Below, one piece after another: positions 7,365-8,924 of a stretch of DNA of 8,924 nucleotides (position 1 is its first letter; the number at the start of each line of letters is the position of its first letter). Made by a program: the position numbers and the translations under genes. The notes beneath the pieces are model-generated. The model saw only the letters and a program-made list of their open reading frames with translations, was not told where the DNA came from and made no database searches. The stretch lies in assembly GCA_903828035.1 (NCBI GenBank), contig CAIKKV010000650.1:1-8924 (forward strand). Direction: 5' to 3'. Source of the stretch: an uncultured bacterium (lineage in GTDB: Bacteria; Verrucomicrobiota; Kiritimatiellia; CAIKKV01).

Positions 7365-7792
7365 GGGACCGCCATCTCGGGTTCCGAAAGGGCCGTGGCG
7401 AAGGACACATTCCACACGTCGCAGCGGCGGCAGATGTCGAGCACCCGCACCACCTGCTCATAGGCGGTCTTGCGGTCCGCCCGGATCAGAACCGGCTGGC
7501 CGGGGAAAACGGTGACCAGGCGCTTGAGCACCGTGCCCAGCCGGTCGTCGTCAAGAACCTGGCCGCTGACCACCACCGAGCCGTCGCGGGAGACGTTGAT
7601 GATGATCTCGCCGGGCGACCGGGGGTTTTCCTCGGCCGTCTTGGCGGTGGGCAGGTTGATCCCGATCTCGGACTCCCATTGCGCGTAGATCTGGCTGGTC
7701 ACGAAAAAGATCAGCAGGAGAAACACCACGTCGATCATCGGCGCGATCTGGAATCCCACGGGCGCCTCTTTTAGCTTGCCCGAGAATTTCAT
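7361..7792 (-). CDS. exbD: ExbD/TolR-family biopolymer transport protein
   Basis: This 143-aa protein has the normal ExbD size and plan: a short cytoplasmic N-terminus, one membrane helix (about 17-37) and a periplasmic domain. The helix starts with APMIDVVF, and Asp21 is the conserved proton-carrying residue corresponding to Asp25 of E. coli ExbD. The periplasmic part contains the family pattern of an INLPTA stretch (about 45-50), IIINVSRDG (63-71) and VLIRADRKTAYEQVVRVLD (101-119). It overlaps exbB by 4 bp (ATGA at 7789-7792), with GAGGAA just upstream as ribosome-binding site, and overlaps the TPR gene by 4 bp in the same way. With ExbB it should form the inner-membrane proton channel that energises a periplasmic arm protein. 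TolR is an alternative name; the neighbours do not include tolA, tolB or pal. Confidence 0.95.
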   Translation of the reverse strand: MKFSGKLKEAPVGFQIAPMIDVVFLLLIFFVTSQIYAQWESEIGINLPTAKTAEENPRSPGEIIINVSRDGSVVVSGQVLDDDRLGTVLKRLVTVFPGQPVLIRADRKTAYEQVVRVLDICRRCDVWNVSFATALSEPEMAVP

Positions 7793-8553
7793 GCGTTCCT
7801 CTTCCGGATCAGGGCGTTGAGCACTTCGGCGGAGGCCGCCTCCAGGGAGGCGATCAGGTTCGCCGAGCGCTGGCGGAAATACGCGTAAAACATCATGGCC
7901 GGAATGCCGATGATCAGGCCGAAGGCCGTGGTGATCAACGCCTCGGCCACGCCGCCCGCCAGCAGGATGGGCTTGGCCTTGGCCAGGTCGAGGGCCACCA
8001 CCTGGAACGCCTTCATCATGCCGAGCACCGTGCCGAACAGCCCGAGCATCGGGGCGATGACGGCGATGTCGAGCAGGTACTGGGTCGGGCCGTTGATGGC
8101 CAGCGCCTGGCGCTCGCCTTCGCCCTGCATCGCATCCTTGAGCAGGCCGATGTCCATGGCGGGGTTGGCCTCCAGGAAATCCATGGCGCTCAGGGTCACC
8201 TCGCCCAGCGGATTGGGCTTGTTGTTGCAGGCCTCGCGCACGCTTTCGAAGTCGCCCTCATGGATGCGGGAGAGCACGTCCTTGCGGAAGAGCCGCGGCA
8301 CCACCTGCTCCTGCCGCAGCACGGCGAAGAGGTAGAAGGTGAAGGCCACGCCAAGCACCGAGGTGACCAGGAGGATGTACATGGTCCATCCGCCCTTCTG
8401 GAAAATCTCGCCCAGCGACATCGTGAGGCGCTCCGCCCCGGCCGCATCGACCGCCTTGGCCGCCGCTTCCGCCAGGCATGAACCGGCCACCAACGACAGC
8501 GTCGCCGTCACCGCCAGCATCCTCACCCACCCCGTTCGCATCATGGCACCCAT
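7789..8553 (-). CDS. exbB: ExbB/TolQ/MotA-family proton channel protein with N-terminal signal-like extension
   Basis: This 254-aa channel subunit has three core membrane helices (about 56-79, 160-186, 197-224). Helices two and three carry the family motifs GLFGTVLGM (171-179, Thr175) and ALITTAFGL (205-213, Thr208/Thr209), equivalent to the polar threonines lining the ExbB pore. The cytoplasmic loop between helices one and two (about 80-158) has the usual length. In front of the core is an extension (1-53) with a hydrophobic segment at 13-27 ending GSCLAEAAA, which looks like a cleavable signal peptide. A lipobox is less likely because the residue at position -3 to the Cys is Ala. The ATG at 8553 is preferred over in-frame ATGs at 8544 and 8541 because GGGAGG lies 4 nt upstream of it. 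This is the first gene of the operon. The product should assemble as an oligomer around ExbD helices. Confidence 0.94.
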   Translation of the reverse strand: MGAMMRTGWVRMLAVTATLSLVAGSCLAEAAAKAVDAAGAERLTMSLGEIFQKGGWTMYILLVTSVLGVAFTFYLFAVLRQEQVVPRLFRKDVLSRIHEGDFESVREACNNKPNPLGEVTLSAMDFLEANPAMDIGLLKDAMQGEGERQALAINGPTQYLLDIAVIAPMLGLFGTVLGMMKAFQVVALDLAKAKPILLAGGVAEALITTAFGLIIGIPAMMFYAYFRQRSANLIASLEAASAEVLNALIRKRNA

Positions 8554-8557
8554 GCAA

Positions 8558-8563
8558 CCTCCC
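8558..8563 (-). promoter_or_regulatory. Shine-Dalgarno of exbB
   Basis: GGGAGG on the minus strand, 4 nt before the ATG at 8553. It selects this start over the two internal in-frame ATGs a few codons later. Confidence 0.65.
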
Positions 8564-8597
8564 GCGTGTTTGAAAACAGTCGAAGTCGGAATCCGTT

Positions 8598-8626
8598 ACA
8601 TTAGGGCAATCCTCCCTAAAAGCCAA
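8598..8626 (-). promoter_or_regulatory. Possible promoter of the exbB operon
   Basis: On the minus strand TTGGCT (8621-8626) is a fair -35 element, and exactly 17 bp further on lies TAATGT (8598-8603), a weak -10. This would start transcription near 8590 and leave a leader of about 37 nt before exbB. The -10 matches the sigma-70 consensus at only three positions, so the call is tentative. An inverted repeat overlaps the spacer. Confidence 0.3.
8601..8619. repeat. Short inverted repeat over the putative operon promoter
   Basis: TTAGGG (8601-8606) and its exact complement CCCTAA (8614-8619) are separated by 7 bp. The arms sit across the spacer and -10 edge of the possible exbB promoter, a position typical of an operator. 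With only 6-bp arms, chance occurrence is possible. Confidence 0.35.
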
Positions 8627-8627
8627 G

Positions 8628-8644
8628 AAAAAGCGCGACCGCGC
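8628..8644 (-). terminator. Possible Rho-independent terminator between the antitoxin gene and exbB
   Basis: On the minus strand GCGC (8641-8644), loop GGTC, GCGC (8633-8636) is followed directly by five T (8628-8632), then CTTGG. G·U pairs may extend the base of the stem into the T run. The 4-bp core is short, but the hairpin plus T-run order and the position upstream of the operon promoter fit a terminator for the antitoxin transcript. Confidence 0.4.
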
Positions 8645-8654
8645 CCCAGTGGAG

Positions 8655-8672
8655 CCGGCGGTTCCCCGCCGG
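8655..8672. repeat. Perfect GC-rich stem-loop
   Basis: CCGGCGG (8655-8661) and CCGCCGG (8666-8672) form a perfect 7-bp stem with a TTCC loop. There is no T run directly after it on either strand, so by itself it is not a standard terminator. It may strengthen the small terminator hairpin next to it, or be part of a dispersed intergenic repeat. Confidence 0.5.
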
Positions 8673-8740
8673 TGTCGAAACGAGTCATTGGGAACCCTAT
8701 CTGTCCCCGCGTGAAATCATCATCACGAAGGATCCCGTTC

Positions 8741-8756
8741 GCTCCGATCTCGGAGC
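8741..8756. repeat. Stem-loop just after the antitoxin stop codon
   Basis: GCTCCG (8741-8746), loop ATCT, CGGAGC (8751-8756), extendable by one more A-T pair into the loop. It lies 11 bp beyond the TAA of the antitoxin gene. There is no T tract after it on the minus strand, so it could protect the 3' end of the mRNA or be a Rho-independent-like remnant rather than a full terminator. Confidence 0.4.
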
Positions 8757-8767
8757 AATTGCCCTGA

Positions 8768-8924
8768 TTACGACGCTTTCTTGATTTCCTCTCGAACGAG
8801 CTTGCGGACCAATTTCTCCAGGGATTCCTCATGATGTTCCATATACGCGCGAAGGGCGTCATTGAGCATGCTCTGGTAGTTGCCGCCGCCTTGGGCCTCG
8901 ACCTTGTGCTTGAACCATTCCACA
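8768..8924 (-). CDS. BrnA/CopG-like antitoxin, C-terminal part (5' end outside window)
   Basis: An open minus-strand frame enters from the right edge and ends at TAA (8768-8770), giving 51 residues. It begins VEWFKHKV, continues with GGGNYQSMLNDALRAYMEHH (visible residues 12-31), and ends in a charged helix with REEIKKAS. The 'WFK ... G-x-YQ-x-x-(I/L)N-x-x-LRAYM' pattern is that of BrnA-type ribbon-helix-helix antitoxins, where it forms the last strand-to-helix part and helix two of the DNA-binding dimer. In BrnT-BrnA systems the toxin gene normally lies just upstream, which would be beyond the window. The charged C-terminal tail (about 20 residues after LRAYM) is longer than in minimal BrnA proteins. 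A generic CopG-family regulator or DUF4415 protein is the alternative. No start codon or ribosome-binding site can be judged here. Confidence 0.62.
   Translation of the reverse strand, partial: VEWFKHKVEAQGGGNYQSMLNDALRAYMEHHEESLEKLVRKLVREEIKKAS

Noticed and set aside
7365..7415. A 17-codon longer start for the TPR protein, at ATG 7415.
   Set aside because: The extra residues lie ahead of an obvious signal peptide and inside the exbD coding region. The ATG at 7364 gives an ATGA overlap with exbD as at the preceding junction.
5394..7463. A 689-codon open frame on the plus strand and a 543-codon minus-strand frame (5830-7461) over the same region.
   Set aside because: Both are off-frame shadows of the TPR gene. 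Neither shows a signal peptide, domain or credible start, whereas the chosen frame has a signal peptide and regular repeats.
8472..8480. A lipoprotein signal (Cys26) in the ExbB extension.
   Set aside because: The residues before the Cys are Ala-Gly-Ser without the usual Leu/Val/Ile at -3, and a lipid-anchored N-terminus is not expected for this channel family; ordinary signal peptide cleavage after CLA fits better.
8258..8626. A minus-strand frame beginning with TTG at 8626 that would overlap the exbB start.
   Set aside because: It runs off-frame through exbB, its translation is low-complexity after the first 20 residues, and exbB has a good start with its own ribosome-binding site.
8710..8727. 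CGTGA...TCACG inverted repeat between the antitoxin stop and the GC-rich hairpins.
   Set aside because: Arms are only 5 bp with an 8-base loop made of a CAT/ATC run; too weak to call as an operator or terminator.
8596..8862. An 88-codon minus-strand frame spanning the intergenic region.
   Set aside because: It overlaps the antitoxin gene in another frame, its second half translates the hairpin region, and it has no family resemblance.
1..8924. CRISPR arrays, tRNA/rRNA genes, insertion sequences and long direct repeats.
   Set aside because: None seen: no regularly spaced repeats, no cloverleaf-like or rRNA-like segments, and no transposase-like frame or terminal inverted repeats were found on reading both strands.

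Overview
The window is G+C-rich DNA and reads almost entirely on the minus strand. It looks like a Gram-negative bacterium: there is an ExbB/ExbD proton channel, a secreted repeat protein, and a gliding-type (Gld-like) ABC exporter cluster with GldG-like and (probable) DUF4340 partners. This gene set and protein style suggest the PVC/Kiritimatiellota–Verrucomicrobiota side of the tree. That placement is inferred from style only; no rRNA or taxonomic marker is present.

Layout, in transcription order (right to left). At 8768-8924 lies the C-terminal part of a BrnA/CopG-like antitoxin gene whose 5' end is outside the window. A 214-bp intergenic region (8554-8767) follows. It holds several inverted repeats, a possible terminator and a plausible promoter. 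An operon of eight genes then runs from 8553 to the left edge: exbB (8553-7789), exbD (7792-7361), a 763-aa secreted TPR-like protein (7364-5073), a 606-aa membrane-anchored von Willebrand A (VWA) protein (5062-3242), an ABC ATPase (3240-2302), an ABC-2 permease (2309-1569), a GldG-like auxiliary protein (1559-108), and the first 32 codons of a probable DUF4340 protein (96 to the left edge). Junctions are 4-bp ATGA overlaps, one 8-bp overlap, or gaps of 1-11 bp, so a single co-transcribed and translationally coupled unit is very likely.

How the genes may work together. ExbB and ExbD form a proton-motive-force channel. Normally such a channel drives a TonB or TolA protein whose single N-terminal helix carries a Ser-x-x-x-His motif. 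No TonB or TolA gene is seen here, but the VWA protein has that kind of anchor (Ser39/His43 in the only predicted helix). It is followed by a long linker, a complete MIDAS-type VWA domain, and a C-terminal region resembling that of VIT/VWA (inter-alpha-trypsin-inhibitor-like) proteins, although no VIT domain is apparent. The most interesting reading is that the VWA protein replaces TonB/TolA as the energised periplasmic arm. The TPR protein would be a periplasmic scaffold, and the Gld-type ABC complex would be a second, ATP-driven module of the same envelope machine. The individual families are well supported; the joint function is inference.
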